A stretch of 64,000 bases of DNA, taken from NCBI GenBank assembly GCA_964423615.1, contig CAYRFQ010000024.1:34499-98498 (forward strand), given 5' to 3'. Under the pieces are notes generated by a model. It saw only the letters and a program-made list of their open reading frames with translations. It ran no database searches and was not told the DNA's origin. The stretch is from CAYRFQ01 sp964423615 (lineage in GTDB: Bacteria; Planctomycetota; Planctomycetia; Gemmatales; Gemmataceae). Made by a program: the position numbers and the translations under genes. This document shows positions 18,230-27,799 of the stretch, one piece after another (the first letter of the stretch is position 1; the number at the start of each line of letters is the position of its first letter).

Positions 18230-19315
18230 CTACGGGTTCGACCTTCGCCGAATTTCCTCGATGGCCCACTGCGCTGCCTCGGCGATCATTGGTTCTTCTC
18301 GTGTGAGCCGTTCGAGCGCAGGAAGGGCCGATTCGTCTCCGACGTTTCCCAGAACGATGGCCGCGTTTCGTAGAATCCCACGGCGCTTAGGACGAGTCAA
18401 AGGTGTTCCCCGGAACCTTTCGCGGAACTGCTCCTCGTCCAACTCGAAGAGTTCCACGAGGTCGAGAAGATCATTTCCCGGTTGTCCTTGCAACGCTGGC
18501 TCAACACCACTGGGAGCTTTCCGATTCCAGGGACAAACCTCCTGGCACACATCACAGCCAAAGACCCAGTCCTCCATTCCCGGACGGAACTCGAGTGGAA
18601 CACTCTCTCGCAACTCGATCGTCAAATAACTAATGCACCGCCTGGCATCCATTTTCCCAGGGGCCACAAACGCGTCTGTCGGGCACGCCTTCAAACAAGC
18701 GGTACAACTCCCACAATGGAAACTCCCATGAGCCAAGTCCGGCGTCAACTCGATGTTCAGGAGGAGCGCCCCAAGAAAAAAATAGCTCCCGTATCGTTTA
18801 TTCAGAAGCATGGTGTTTTTGCCGAACCATCCCAGACCGGCTCGTCGGGCAAAATCTCGCTCGAGAAGCGGAGCGGTGTCGACGACCCCACGTCCGTGGC
18901 ATTCCGGCACGATTCCCTGAAGCCACTCGAGCAGTTGATCGAGTCGTTTCCACATGAGGTTGTGATAGTCCACCCCACGAGCATACCGAGCTACCTTCCC
19001 CGAATTGGGCCGTGAGGCCGGTAGCTCTGGTTCGCGTTTTCTGGTCGGTTCCACTCCGACAGGTCGTCGTAACTCTTCCGGTGGTTTGTAGTTCATCCCG
19101 ACCATGACGAGGCTTTTGACTTCGGGCACGATCGACCTTGGATGCTCTCTGGCGGCTCCGTGCTTGGAAAGGTAAGTCATCTCTCCGGCATATCCCTCAG
19201 ACAACCAGTCGCGGAAAACTCCATACGTTTCCGCTTCGGTCGCCAAAGCTATTCCGACGAGTTCGAATCCCAACTCCTGGGCTTGAGCTTTGATTCGATT
19301 TTCCAGTGTTGTCAT
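18230..19315 (-). CDS. queG: Epoxyqueuosine reductase
   Basis: 361 residues. Two [4Fe-4S] cysteine sets are visible: CGSCTACLKACPTDAF and CDVCQEVCPWNRKAP, preceded by the cobalamin-binding region typical of QueG (VDTAPLLERDFARRAGLGWFGKNT is the hallmark stretch, here spread over residues about 145-168). The C-terminal part ends in a short HEAT-like tail (AAIVLGNVGDESALPALERL). It reduces epoxyqueuosine to queuosine in tRNA, the last step of the pathway. It lies 23 nt downstream of the cupin gene in the same direction. Confidence 0.93.
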   Translation of the reverse strand: MTTLENRIKAQAQELGFELVGIALATEAETYGVFRDWLSEGYAGEMTYLSKHGAAREHPRSIVPEVKSLVMVGMNYKPPEELRRPVGVEPTRKREPELPASRPNSGKVARYARGVDYHNLMWKRLDQLLEWLQGIVPECHGRGVVDTAPLLERDFARRAGLGWFGKNTMLLNKRYGSYFFLGALLLNIELTPDLAHGSFHCGSCTACLKACPTDAFVAPGKMDARRCISYLTIELRESVPLEFRPGMEDWVFGCDVCQEVCPWNRKAPSGVEPALQGQPGNDLLDLVELFELDEEQFRERFRGTPLTRPKRRGILRNAAIVLGNVGDESALPALERLTREEPMIAEAAQWAIEEIRRRSNP

Positions 19316-19338
19316 AAGACTCTCGTGTGGGCGGATGG

Positions 19339-19707
19339 CTACAAGTAGTCTTCTCGGATGGGATTGAAGATGTCGAGGGCCTTCACTTTTTCTTCCAACG
19401 CAATGACCTTATGCGGAACATTGCCCGGAATTCGGTACATGTCTCCTGGACCGAGCGTTTTCTCCTCGCCTCCAACGATGAAGATCGCTCGTCCTTCGAC
19501 CACAATTCCAACCTGCTCGTGAGGATGACTGTGTTCCTCGACGATGGCATTGGGGGCGATCGTCGCCAAGGACAACATCATTTGGTTGGCCGCGCAAGCC
19601 TGGATCGTGACCCCTGGAAAAATCTGGTAGTTCGAAAGGTCATCGGATTCTGGGAAGTACAAACTCATCAGGAATTTCTCGGTGAGGTATTCGTGCAGCA
19701 AAGGCAC
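19339..19707 (-). CDS. Small cupin-domain protein
   Basis: Up to 122 residues, one cupin barrel. The metal-binding cupin motifs are visible as EEHSHPHEQVGIVVEG and GDMYRIPGNVPHKVI, giving three His and one Glu ligand candidates. It may be a small metalloenzyme or sugar-binding sensor; nothing more can be assigned. The frame opens with GTG at 19707, but an internal ATG at 19668 preceded by GAGAAA is an equally good start. It is probably cotranscribed with queG, 23 nt downstream. Confidence 0.7.
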   Translation of the reverse strand: MPLLHEYLTEKFLMSLYFPESDDLSNYQIFPGVTIQACAANQMMLSLATIAPNAIVEEHSHPHEQVGIVVEGRAIFIVGGEEKTLGPGDMYRIPGNVPHKVIALEEKVKALDIFNPIREDYL

Positions 19708-20012
19708 TTCTCAATTGGGTGAAATCAAGTCCTTGGACCGACGTTCTATTGAGACTGGCAACACAAAATGGATAGGTCTCCGTTTCTCGTAGAGTATGAC
19801 CAGTGGGAACGCAAGCGAAAGCAAAGGCACACCAAAGAAGAACGCTGGTATGCCACCGTCGCAAACTACTCATCACACTCTATAAAACTACCAAAACGGA
19901 CACCAATCAACTTCGCCTTCCCTGTGTACCCACTGTGTTGTTTCCTGAGTCGCGCCGTTCCCAATCACTGCGAACGAAACGACGAGTCCCACGACTGACG
20001 ACCGCTCCAATG
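19708..20012. other. Intergenic region between cupin and dapB
   Basis: 305 nt without a gene. Frames here have no ribosome binding site or recognisable product. I see no terminator with a T-run and no clear operator. Confidence 0.4.
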
Positions 20013-20807
20013 TCAAAGCCCCAACACGTCCGCCATTGAGTACCTTCCGGCGGGTTGGTCGGCCAAGAATTTGGCCGCTTGAATCGCCCCTATCGCATAG
20101 CTGTCGCGAGAGTGGGCTCTGTGGACCAACTCGATGGTTTCGCCAAGAGTGCTGAAAATGATTTGGTGCTCGCCGAAGTTGTCGCCCACGCGAATCGCGT
20201 GGACTCCGATTTCGTTGTGCGGTCTCGCTCCAACGTGGCCTTCCCGTCCGTGGACGATGTCGGACTGCCCCATCTTCTTCCGAACAATCTCGGCGAAATG
20301 TAATGCCGTTCCAGACGGGGAATCTTTCTTGAACCGATGATGACGTTCAATCACCTCGACATCAAAGTCGTGCTCCTTCAATGCCTCAGAGGCTATCTGC
20401 GTGAGCTTGAAAAGCAGATTCACCGAAAGACTCATGTTTGGGGCTTGCAAGAGCGGTATCTGATGTGTGGCGCCGGCGATTTCGTCTTTTTGCTCCCTCG
20501 TGTGGCCTGTGGTGGCAATCACAAGAGGAATCTTCCGATCGAGGCACGTTTTCAAGATGGCCTGGGTCCCCGCCGGAGAGGAAAAGTCGATGACGACTTG
20601 AACTTGCGTTTTCACCGGCAATTCCGATTCCAATTTCAGCCCCGTTGACCCGACTCCAATGATCTCGCCATAGTCCATTCCCAGGTCCTTGTGGTCCGGA
20701 GCCTCCAAAGCGGCCACGATCTCGGCCGAATCGTCTGCCATCGCCAGATGGGCAATCCTTTGGGACACCCGACCACAAGCTCCATTCAATCCGATCGTTG
20801 TTTTCAT
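20013..20807 (-). CDS. dapB: 4-hydroxy-tetrahydrodipicolinate reductase
   Basis: 264 residues. The N-terminal nucleotide-binding loop is IGLNGACGRVSQRI and the catalytic block is ERHHRFKKDSPSGTALHFAE, with the proton-donor His pair and the Lys of E. coli DapB. It reduces the DHDPS product with NAD(P)H in the lysine/diaminopimelate pathway. It lies 44 nt downstream of the TIGR03067-type gene in the same direction. No strong ribosome binding site precedes the ATG. Confidence 0.92.
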   Translation of the reverse strand: MKTTIGLNGACGRVSQRIAHLAMADDSAEIVAALEAPDHKDLGMDYGEIIGVGSTGLKLESELPVKTQVQVVIDFSSPAGTQAILKTCLDRKIPLVIATTGHTREQKDEIAGATHQIPLLQAPNMSLSVNLLFKLTQIASEALKEHDFDVEVIERHHRFKKDSPSGTALHFAEIVRKKMGQSDIVHGREGHVGARPHNEIGVHAIRVGDNFGEHQIIFSTLGETIELVHRAHSRDSYAIGAIQAAKFLADQPAGRYSMADVLGL

Positions 20808-20851
20808 GATGAGTTCGCTGCTTTCTGGACCATTCTGTACTTCGCTCTGTT

Positions 20852-21283
20852 CTAGTCACTTCGCTTCAACACAAAGATAAGGAGCTGCGGATCATCTCCA
20901 AGTTGGAAAGAAGTTGGTCGATTGTTGTTCTCTCCAACGTGGACGCAGAACGTAAACGTTTTGCCCTTCATCTTATAGATTCCCTCGAACGTCTTGCCCT
21001 TGGCACCACCGGTCAGAACTTCGAAATCCATGAGCTTCGGCGTGGTGGAATCGTCTACCTTGAGGCGGGCCAGCTTCTGGCCATTGACGGACATCACGTT
21101 TCCCTTGATGGTGACTTTGACAATCGGGTTTCCATCGGGAGCGTTCCGCACTTCTCCTTTGGTTTTGATCTTCTCGACGTCCCACGTTCCCTGGAGCGAT
21201 TTCAACGCCTTCTTCGTGTCCGGCACAACGGCGAGAGGAGTCAATAACAACAGCAAGCCAAAACTGGCAATTCGCAACACCAT
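20852..21283 (-). CDS. TIGR03067-type exported protein
   Basis: 143 residues with an N-terminal signal peptide (MVLRIASFGLLLLLTPLAVV). The mature part matches the planctomycete-enriched TIGR03067 pattern: LKSLQGTWDV near the start, a VNGQKLARLKVDDSTTPKLM stretch in the middle, GKTFEGIYKMKGKTFTFCV and a terminal RPTSFQ...LLIFVLKR. Function is unknown; a lipocalin-like beta barrel has been suggested for the group by its pattern. The start is supported by GGAGG 8 nt upstream. Confidence 0.8.
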   Translation of the reverse strand: MVLRIASFGLLLLLTPLAVVPDTKKALKSLQGTWDVEKIKTKGEVRNAPDGNPIVKVTIKGNVMSVNGQKLARLKVDDSTTPKLMDFEVLTGGAKGKTFEGIYKMKGKTFTFCVHVGENNNRPTSFQLGDDPQLLIFVLKRSD

Positions 21284-21503
21284 CGTTGGTTCCTCCGCGG
21301 ACGAATCAGGACTGGGAGATTCCTAAAAGTTTTATCACACTGATTCCGATCATACCAGTTCATCGAACGCAGTTCGAAAAGTTTCCTGATCGGTCGTTCG
21401 GCACAATCGAACCGCACTAGCTTGCTGGGTCTATCAACGAAGAAAGGCGGAACCGCAACGGATTCCGCCTTCACCCTTCCACCTTGTTGTCGATTCGCCA
21501 GAA

Positions 21504-23024
21504 CTACACCCCGACTTTCTCTTCGGTCTGAATTCGAGTCGGTACAAGTCGTAAGCCGCTGGCCCCAACGTTCTGTTGACCAGCCCCGCCCGCTTCGTGG
21601 TACTGGGCATCTTGATTCACCTGCCAGACGTCGTAAACCTTTTCCCCGGCGAGAATATTCTGCGCCGTCAACATGGCCGTCATCATGGCATGGTCTTGGT
21701 TGTTGTACTTGTGCATCCCATTTCGCCCAACGAGGTGCAAGGTCGGATACCGTGCGTCCAACTCGTCAGAAATCGTCGCGACGTGCGTGGCGTAGTCGTC
21801 GTCGTAGACCGGATACGCTTTCGGCTGCCGGACCACACAACCGTCGATGACGTCTTCGGGCTTGGCCAAACCGATGTGGGCTAGTTCTCGTTTGGCTTGC
21901 TCGATGAGATCCTCGTCCTTCGAAGTCCAGAGACCATCTCCCTCGAAACAGAAGTACTCCAGACCATAGCAACAAGTGTTGGGATCCGGAACCATCTCCG
22001 GAGACCAGGATTTGAAGTTCTGGATACGACCAACTTGGACCTTGGGATCGTGGATATAAATCCAGTTGTCGCTGAACGTTTCCTTCTCATTGAGGATCAA
22101 CATCACCGTCAAGAAATCACGATACTTGAGTGAGTCCGCCGCGTGGATCGACTCTTCCGACATGCGCGGAGTAATGCCCTTAGCCAAAGCTCGCATCGGG
22201 GCTGAAGAGATGACATGCTCGGCCATCGTCCGGTGTTGGTTCCCTTCGGTGTCTACATGTGTGAGTATCCAGAGCTTGCTCTCGGCGTCGTAATCGCACC
22301 CAATGACCTTTTGCCCCATCTCGATATCGCCGCCGTTGGCCTGGATTTTCTCCGCGCAAGCCTCCCACATCATCCCGGGACCTTTGCGAGGATAACGGAA
22401 CGAGTTGATGAGAGTCTTGATGACGTCGCCACGATTCTTCGATTGCTTCGGCGGGAACAAAGCATTCATGATTGCCGAGCGGAGTGAAAGCCCCTTGATC
22501 CTTTGGGCCGCCCAGTCGGCCGAGATTTCCTTGCAGCTCATGCCCCAAACCTTCTCCGTGTACGTCTTGAAGAAGATGTTGAACAGTCGCGAGCCGAACT
22601 GATTGGTCACCCAATCTTCGAAAGACTTGGGCTCTTTGTTGGGAAACATGCGGGCAAAGAAATACGAGAGGACACATCGAATGGCTTCGAAAATTCCGAG
22701 CTTCCAGAGTGCCTCGCCTGCCTTCAAAGGATACGAGAAAAAGTTGTCGCGGTAAAAAATGCGAGACGACCGAGGTCGCTCGAGCATGTCGTCTGGAAGA
22801 ATCTCGGTCCAGAAGTCTTCGACTTCTTTCGACTTCGAAAAGAAACGATGGCCACCGATGTCGAAGTGATAACCCTTGTACTTGGCTGTCCGCGAAATGC
22901 CGCCAACGTATTCCGCGTCGGCTTCGAGGATCGTGACAGGGACGTCGTGTTTCGACAAGATATATCCAGCGGTAAGCCCAGCAGGCCCAGCACCGATGAT
23001 TGCTACGGTCGTTTTCTCATTCAC
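21504..23024 (-). CDS. FAD-dependent amine-oxidase-like protein (protoporphyrinogen-oxidase/UGM superfamily)
   Basis: 506 residues. The N-terminal dinucleotide-binding fold is AIIGAGPAGLTAGYILSK, followed by GGISRTAKYKGYHFDIGG, the standard flavin contact of this group. The C-terminus has the matching second flavin contact near YPTLHLVGRNGMHKYNNQDH. This pattern is common in NAD(P)/FAD oxidoreductases coded beside polysaccharide genes and related to UDP-galactopyranose mutase. The substrate is unknown. It overlaps the upstream membrane-protein gene by 8 nt (23017-23024), so the two are probably one operon and may act together on a cell-envelope glycan. Confidence 0.78.
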   Translation of the reverse strand: MNEKTTVAIIGAGPAGLTAGYILSKHDVPVTILEADAEYVGGISRTAKYKGYHFDIGGHRFFSKSKEVEDFWTEILPDDMLERPRSSRIFYRDNFFSYPLKAGEALWKLGIFEAIRCVLSYFFARMFPNKEPKSFEDWVTNQFGSRLFNIFFKTYTEKVWGMSCKEISADWAAQRIKGLSLRSAIMNALFPPKQSKNRGDVIKTLINSFRYPRKGPGMMWEACAEKIQANGGDIEMGQKVIGCDYDAESKLWILTHVDTEGNQHRTMAEHVISSAPMRALAKGITPRMSEESIHAADSLKYRDFLTVMLILNEKETFSDNWIYIHDPKVQVGRIQNFKSWSPEMVPDPNTCCYGLEYFCFEGDGLWTSKDEDLIEQAKRELAHIGLAKPEDVIDGCVVRQPKAYPVYDDDYATHVATISDELDARYPTLHLVGRNGMHKYNNQDHAMMTAMLTAQNILAGEKVYDVWQVNQDAQYHEAGGAGQQNVGASGLRLVPTRIQTEEKVGV

Positions 23025-25104
23025 GATCGGGGACTCCTTGAGGATGAACTACGAATGGGGAGCTGTTGATACGATTCACCGAAGCCCGGAGGGCGGGCCT
23101 TGTACGAGAGGAACGAGACGAATCCAAAACTTCCAAAACGCGGTCCGTTTGGTAAATGTAAATTCGGTCGTTCGTGGCGGAGTAAAGCCCATCGAACTTC
23201 TGCTCGAGGATGAGATAGTCGACGTCTTGACGACATAACTTGGTGAGATCTTCAAGGGTGGGTTTACTATCTTCCACATCGACTCCGTACAGGCTCCGCC
23301 ATCGCCTGGCGAGGAGTCGAGAACCGCGAGGCTTATGTTTCCGCCGATATTCCAATTCAAATCGACCCACGACCTTGGCACGAGACCATGCTTCCAGGGC
23401 CGTTTCACGGCTGAAAATCACCCCCGCCACTTGGGAAATTTCGAAAAAGCAAAGAGACTGCAAGTCAAACCAAACGGCATCCGGTCTGACTCCTGCCCAA
23501 TAAATCGTCGGACGGTTTGTCGAATTGCTCCGTTTCGCAAAGTAGTTCGTGGCGAACTCAAGGTCTTGGGCCTTGGGCGGGAATAATCCACGTGGAGTTC
23601 GACTCCAATCCATAACAAAAACTGCGGTTTGGAAAAGGAAGGCGAGCGCCAAAACGCTCCACGCGACTTTCGGGGTCAGTCGTGTCTTACGATAAAGCCA
23701 CAAGATGCTGACCGAAGCCACGACCAGCCAAACGAAAGCGCCAGGGCGTCCGACCGTCTCCATGACGAACCACATCAGTCCTTCCCGCTGAAGGAAGTAA
23801 TCAGAGTAGGTCGTCACCACCCAAACGCCATAAAGGCCGGTAAAGACAACTCCAGCGAGAAATCCATAGGTTCCTGCATGGACGAACCTCGCAAGGTCTA
23901 AGCTGCCCTTCGAGACCAACATCAGCAACAGAATCAGGATCGTGGCGAAGAAAGCAAAATGTACCACCAAGGTCAGGTCCGGCGTGAGGGCTACAAGTAA
24001 AACGAGCATCAATCCCAAAGCCCATCCGAAACGGGGACCTAGACGCGACCAACAGGCCCACGTGAAGATCGCCGAAGGCACTTGCAGAACCGAAACGAGC
24101 CAAAGACTCCGATACGTCTGGGCCTGGAAGAGGAGTTTGTACCCCCTCTCACTCGCGACCACACTGGACACAAGTCCCGTCAAACCGACCACACACACAA
24201 TCGTCAACAGCCGAGACGTCTTGGGCTGTGAAGTCCGAAGGGCTACTGCAGAGACGCCTACGACGAAGACCGAAATACAAGCACTCGTCCAGTCCAGCCA
24301 ACCCCACTGCAGCGGGAATGTCGACAGCGTAATAGTGCGCACGGCGTCATACCAATCTGCGTCAACCTCCCCAAACAGCAACATACCAACCGAATCAACC
24401 GCGAGGATGGCGCTAACCGCAAGGCTCACCAAGACAGCAGCGGCAACAAACCAGCGGCGAGGCAGCTTCTCAAATGCAAACCAAATGACGCACACGGCAC
24501 AACTCCCGAACCCCATGATGGGGTGCATCAGGAACGCCAACAAGTGCCACAACGAAGCATGCCAATATCGCCCCCGAAGGAGATAGCTGAGCCCCAGTAG
24601 TGACAACCCACTGGCAACCAAACGGGGCGTGAAGAAATGCTCGTTGACCGAAAAAATCCCGAGTCCCCCGTACCCCATCCGAGAGCATGCAAAGTAGACG
24701 ACGCTAATCGTCGAGAGAACTCTGTCGTCCGTCAGTGATTCCAGAAATCGTAATGCCGCCCAGAGTAAGAGCGCTTTCGAAGCCAGGTACAGGACAAAAA
24801 AGGCAATGTGGACTCCGAAAGCTTGCACAACCGGAGCGACCATCATCGAGAAAATAGAATAGTCGTCTTGGGAACCATATCGTAAGAAGAGATCGTCTTG
24901 AAAAGTACCTTGCTCGGCACGGTTCAAAGCCTGGACGGCGTACAACCGGGCGTCGTGATAGAGACCCCGATAAGGGAAAACGATAGAGTTCAAGGCGAGC
25001 AACACCGCCAGCAAACAAAGGCGATGGTTCGCCAGAGATGCCATCGCATCGGCAAACGAGTCCCACCAACGGTGGGAAGATGTTTCGACTTGGGGAGTCA
25101 TCAA
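23017..25104 (-). CDS. Large multi-pass membrane protein, GT-C-like, unknown function
   Basis: 695 residues. The first 520 or so contain about 12 membrane spans; the last 170 are soluble. The first loop after span 1 carries HDARLYAVQALNRAEQGTFQ, and an acidic loop in this place is usual for GT-C glycosyltransferases, but no decisive family motif is present. The gene overlaps the downstream flavin oxidoreductase gene by 8 nt. ATG codons at 25104 and 25101 are both possible, after AAAGGT. I would look for a lipid-linked sugar transferase role, without asserting it. Confidence 0.6.
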   Translation of the reverse strand: MMTPQVETSSHRWWDSFADAMASLANHRLCLLAVLLALNSIVFPYRGLYHDARLYAVQALNRAEQGTFQDDLFLRYGSQDDYSIFSMMVAPVVQAFGVHIAFFVLYLASKALLLWAALRFLESLTDDRVLSTISVVYFACSRMGYGGLGIFSVNEHFFTPRLVASGLSLLGLSYLLRGRYWHASLWHLLAFLMHPIMGFGSCAVCVIWFAFEKLPRRWFVAAAVLVSLAVSAILAVDSVGMLLFGEVDADWYDAVRTITLSTFPLQWGWLDWTSACISVFVVGVSAVALRTSQPKTSRLLTIVCVVGLTGLVSSVVASERGYKLLFQAQTYRSLWLVSVLQVPSAIFTWACWSRLGPRFGWALGLMLVLLVALTPDLTLVVHFAFFATILILLLMLVSKGSLDLARFVHAGTYGFLAGVVFTGLYGVWVVTTYSDYFLQREGLMWFVMETVGRPGAFVWLVVASVSILWLYRKTRLTPKVAWSVLALAFLFQTAVFVMDWSRTPRGLFPPKAQDLEFATNYFAKRSNSTNRPTIYWAGVRPDAVWFDLQSLCFFEISQVAGVIFSRETALEAWSRAKVVGRFELEYRRKHKPRGSRLLARRWRSLYGVDVEDSKPTLEDLTKLCRQDVDYLILEQKFDGLYSATNDRIYIYQTDRVLEVLDSSRSSRTRPALRASVNRINSSPFVVHPQGVPDRE

Positions 25105-25524
25105 CGGTTACCTTTTCGGGTTACTCGAATGGACTCGGCACCATCGGCAAAGAGAGAGAATACTTCACCCAAACCAAACGCGAGAATTGCTGCTCCTTCT
25201 CAGGCGGAAAGGCAAAGGCTGGAACAAAAGTTCGCTCGACCTCGACATTACCCTGGATTCGTTGAACCGGTCGACAGATTGAGGAGTATTGCCAGATTTA
25301 CACTCTCGATGCCTGGTCTCCGACGTTCCAAACAACTTTAGGTCACGATTGAGGGGTGTGCGGAAAAAATCTTTAGTCGAGAGTGAAGACCTGAAGCACA
25401 AAGCAGGATAGAGGCGTCCTCGAGAGGTAAAGCGTTTTTCAACTGCGTTCGGATGGGGCTTTTAGAGCGATTCATGCATGTATTGAGTACAGTTGTTCGT
25501 TTTCAAAGTCCTTCTTTCCCTGGA

Positions 25525-25595
25525 TAGTCGGCTCAACAAGTGTCGTGTTCTGGTTTGTAAGCTCCGATGGTAGTCAGCTAAACAAGTGTCGTGTT
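25525..25595. repeat. Direct repeat pair, 25 nt, 46-nt period
   Basis: Copies at 25525-25549 and 25571-25595 share 23 of 25 bases (common part AACAAGTGTCGTGTT preceded by TAGTC.GCT). They stand immediately left of the double-hairpin element. Role unknown; they could be its flanks or a binding site pair. Confidence 0.6.
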
Positions 25596-25614
25596 TTCGA
25601 TTCTCAGATTCTCA

Positions 25615-25659
25615 GCCCCGAAGGGGCGATAGATCCTAGCCGTGGGTGGGAACCCACGG
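25615..25659. repeat. REP-like double-hairpin element
   Basis: Two adjacent palindromes: GCCCC-GAA-GGGGC (25615-25627) and an 8-bp stem CCGTGGGT / ACCCACGG (25640-25647 and 25652-25659). The layout 'CCCCGAAGGGGC, short spacer, TAGCC-type second hairpin' is one I associate with highly repeated intergenic elements in planctomycete genomes. Copy number cannot be seen from one window. Confidence 0.55.
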
Positions 25660-26281
25660 AACCCAAAGAACCAACACCAACACGACTCCTATTCATCCGA
25701 CCGACCAAGGAGAGAAGGCCCCAAACCAGAGCGAAGCGAGAAACGCAGCGGATGAGAAGCTCACGAAGTGGTCCTATCTCGAGAAGGGTTCTTGGGCTCA
25801 GGAGTTCGGCGGTTGCGAACTGTACCCAACACGAACGTTAACCGCTCTAACTTGTCCCTTCACCGTCAATCCCGCTTTCGGAAGTGAAAAGAGGCTTTGA
25901 AACCCAACGACGCTACTCAAAGTCCTGAGTCCCGCTTGGCGGCAGCAGAATTCAGGAACCGGAAAGACCACGAAGCGAGCTTATCTCGAGAAAGGCTCAG
26001 GTGCCCCAAGAACTTACGGTTTCCAAAGGAACAAAGTTTAGACCAGTCCGCAAGTTCTATTCCTGCGTGGAGGGGCATGAAATAGAGCCCATTCGAACGA
26101 TACGTTACCTAATCAAGGCGTTCGTAGTGACTGAGTTACAAATTCTCTTGATTGCTTTTTCGTGCAGATGAGCCAACGTCGGTAACCTTGTGGTGAGCAG
26201 TCCGATCTCGGTGGAAGAACAACCGAAAGTGCCATGAAAACAAAAATCCCCCCCGAACAGAGAGGTTCAATTGGGATTGTG

Positions 26282-26320
26282 TGGTCTACGCTGTAATGGT
26301 CTACGCTATCATGGTCTACT
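26282..26320. repeat. 15-nt tandem repeat at the nrfA 3' end
   Basis: TGGTCTAC recurs at 26282, 26297 and 26312 with a regular 15-nt spacing. The first two units differ at only two bases; the third is degenerate after eight bases. The third unit contains the nrfA stop codon, so the array begins exactly at the end of the gene and runs downstream. Confidence 0.65.
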
Positions 26321-27743
26321 TTTTCGTGTTGGGACGTAAAACGAGTTGCCCTTGTCGAGCAAAGTCGATGGATTCTGCAAGGATGCGTGCATATTCCTGG
26401 GAGGCATGAAAACCCACGGAATTCTCGGATAGCACGTAGTCCAACCGCCATTGGGCCTTGCGGTGGAATTGGCGTGCTTTGTTGATTAGTTCTTCCGCGA
26501 CACTTCGGTCTTGTGCCGACTCGATGTCTCCAATCAACCCTTCCACGATGTAGCCCGTTCGGTCGATCAATTTCTTCGTCTTGCCCTGGATCCGATCAAC
26601 AGTTGCAACGAGTTGCTTCTCTTCTTCCCTGTGACATACTTGACACGCCCTCGCGACGTTAAGCATGGGACTTCGTACCCTGTGGTCACTGACTTTGATC
26701 GCCCCTTCTCGTTTGTAAGGCATGTGGCAATCTGCACAACTCACACCCTTGCGAGCGTGAATTCCTTGGTTCCACATTTCGAACTCGGGGTGCTGCGCTT
26801 TCAACATCGAAGTTCCTGTAATCTTGTGCTTCCAGTCATGGAACGAGATATCGTCATAATACTTCTCGATCTGTTCGATTTCGAGCCCGTTAGCCCAAGG
26901 ATACGTCACTGCCTTTGTGTCTTTGGCGAAGTAATATTCGACGTGGCCCTGGGCACAGACGAAGCTGCGCATCTCTTGGCGAGAGGCCAGTTCATTAGGA
27001 TCGTAGTTGTCCGACTGTTTCCTCTTGCGCCAACGTTCGATACTCGGGAAGTGGGGAAGTTCATAATCACTCTTGGCAAGCGAATCGATTCCATTGAGGA
27101 AGGCAGGGCGAGTAACTCTGAGTTGGACGGTCTTGGGATCGTGGCAATCAATACAACTGACCGGGTGTTTCACAAGCTTGCGTGCGTCCGTCCACGTCAT
27201 CGCACACACTTTTTCAAACCCTTTCATGATGTCCCCATTACCAGCCTCCCGATAGGCAGGTAGGACAGACGCATGACAGTGCAGACATGCACCAGGTTGT
27301 TTCCGCTCAGTGACGCGTTTTGTTTTCTCTTGGTCCTTGAGCATATAGGCATGACCGCGAAGTTCGCGAAAATCAATGCTGAACGCATACCCAGCGAACA
27401 ATTTCTTGAGGTAAGGAAACTTCTTGAGCTTATCCGGTGGCATCGCGTCACTCCCACCGTGTGCCGTCCTTTCGCTATCGACGGTCAGTTTGTAACTATC
27501 GTACTGGCGGGGAAAATTCTGACCCCAAACGGTGGGGTCGATGGTCTCTTCGCTGAGGTCCACGACCTTCACAAAGCGTTGTTGGCCTTCCCACTTCCGT
27601 TCTTGAATGTTCAACAACAAGGCGGTGATACCGGCTCCCGCAACACCTGTCACCAAGATCACCAACAAATAAACGATTCGTGCTCCCCAGCCTGATTTGT
27701 TCGGAGTCGGTGCCGGACTTGATGGAGTTCGTTCTTCCGTCAT
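26316..27743 (-). CDS. nrfA: Pentahaem nitrite reductase NrfA, with one broken haem motif
   Basis: 475 residues from the ATG at 27743 (GAGGA 8 nt upstream; a GTG at 27770 is unsupported). One N-terminal membrane span (about 21-44) precedes the periplasmic enzyme, which reduces nitrite to ammonium with six electrons. Haem motifs are CLHCH (153-157; the active-site haem, CXXCH type rather than CXXCK), CIDCH (197-201), CAQGH (263-267), CADCH (336-340) and CQVCH (367-371). The family has CxQCHVEYYF at the third: here Cys266 is Gly because base 26948 makes the codon GGC instead of TGC. The active-site Tyr (HVEYYF) and His (AQHPEF) remain. Electrons should come from NrfH, coded just upstream. Confidence 0.9.
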   Translation of the reverse strand: MTEERTPSSPAPTPNKSGWGARIVYLLVILVTGVAGAGITALLLNIQERKWEGQQRFVKVVDLSEETIDPTVWGQNFPRQYDSYKLTVDSERTAHGGSDAMPPDKLKKFPYLKKLFAGYAFSIDFRELRGHAYMLKDQEKTKRVTERKQPGACLHCHASVLPAYREAGNGDIMKGFEKVCAMTWTDARKLVKHPVSCIDCHDPKTVQLRVTRPAFLNGIDSLAKSDYELPHFPSIERWRKRKQSDNYDPNELASRQEMRSFVCAQGHVEYYFAKDTKAVTYPWANGLEIEQIEKYYDDISFHDWKHKITGTSMLKAQHPEFEMWNQGIHARKGVSCADCHMPYKREGAIKVSDHRVRSPMLNVARACQVCHREEEKQLVATVDRIQGKTKKLIDRTGYIVEGLIGDIESAQDRSVAEELINKARQFHRKAQWRLDYVLSENSVGFHASQEYARILAESIDFARQGQLVLRPNTKK

Positions 27744-27799
27744 TCCTAAGTTCCTCAGGTATTGAATCACGACGTCATGAGGTCACGACGATCGACGAA

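Larger units (their letters stand above)
25105..26315. other. 1.2-kb intergenic region with dispersed and direct repeats
   Basis: No gene is supportable. Frames such as 25545-25841 simply translate a hairpin-rich repeat. The region holds a pair of 25-nt direct repeats (25525 and 25571), a double-hairpin element (25615-25659), a loosely repeated stretch sharing CACGAAG and TATCTCGAGAA (about 25754-25800 and 25966-26005) and, at its right end, a 15-nt tandem repeat at the nrfA stop codon. Confidence 0.5.

Noticed and set aside
25545..25841. 98-codon frame
   Set aside because: It translates the double-hairpin repeat and its surroundings; such frames are a common annotation artefact.
26511..27263. 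250-codon plus-strand frame
   Set aside because: Antisense to nrfA, whose haem motifs are decisive.
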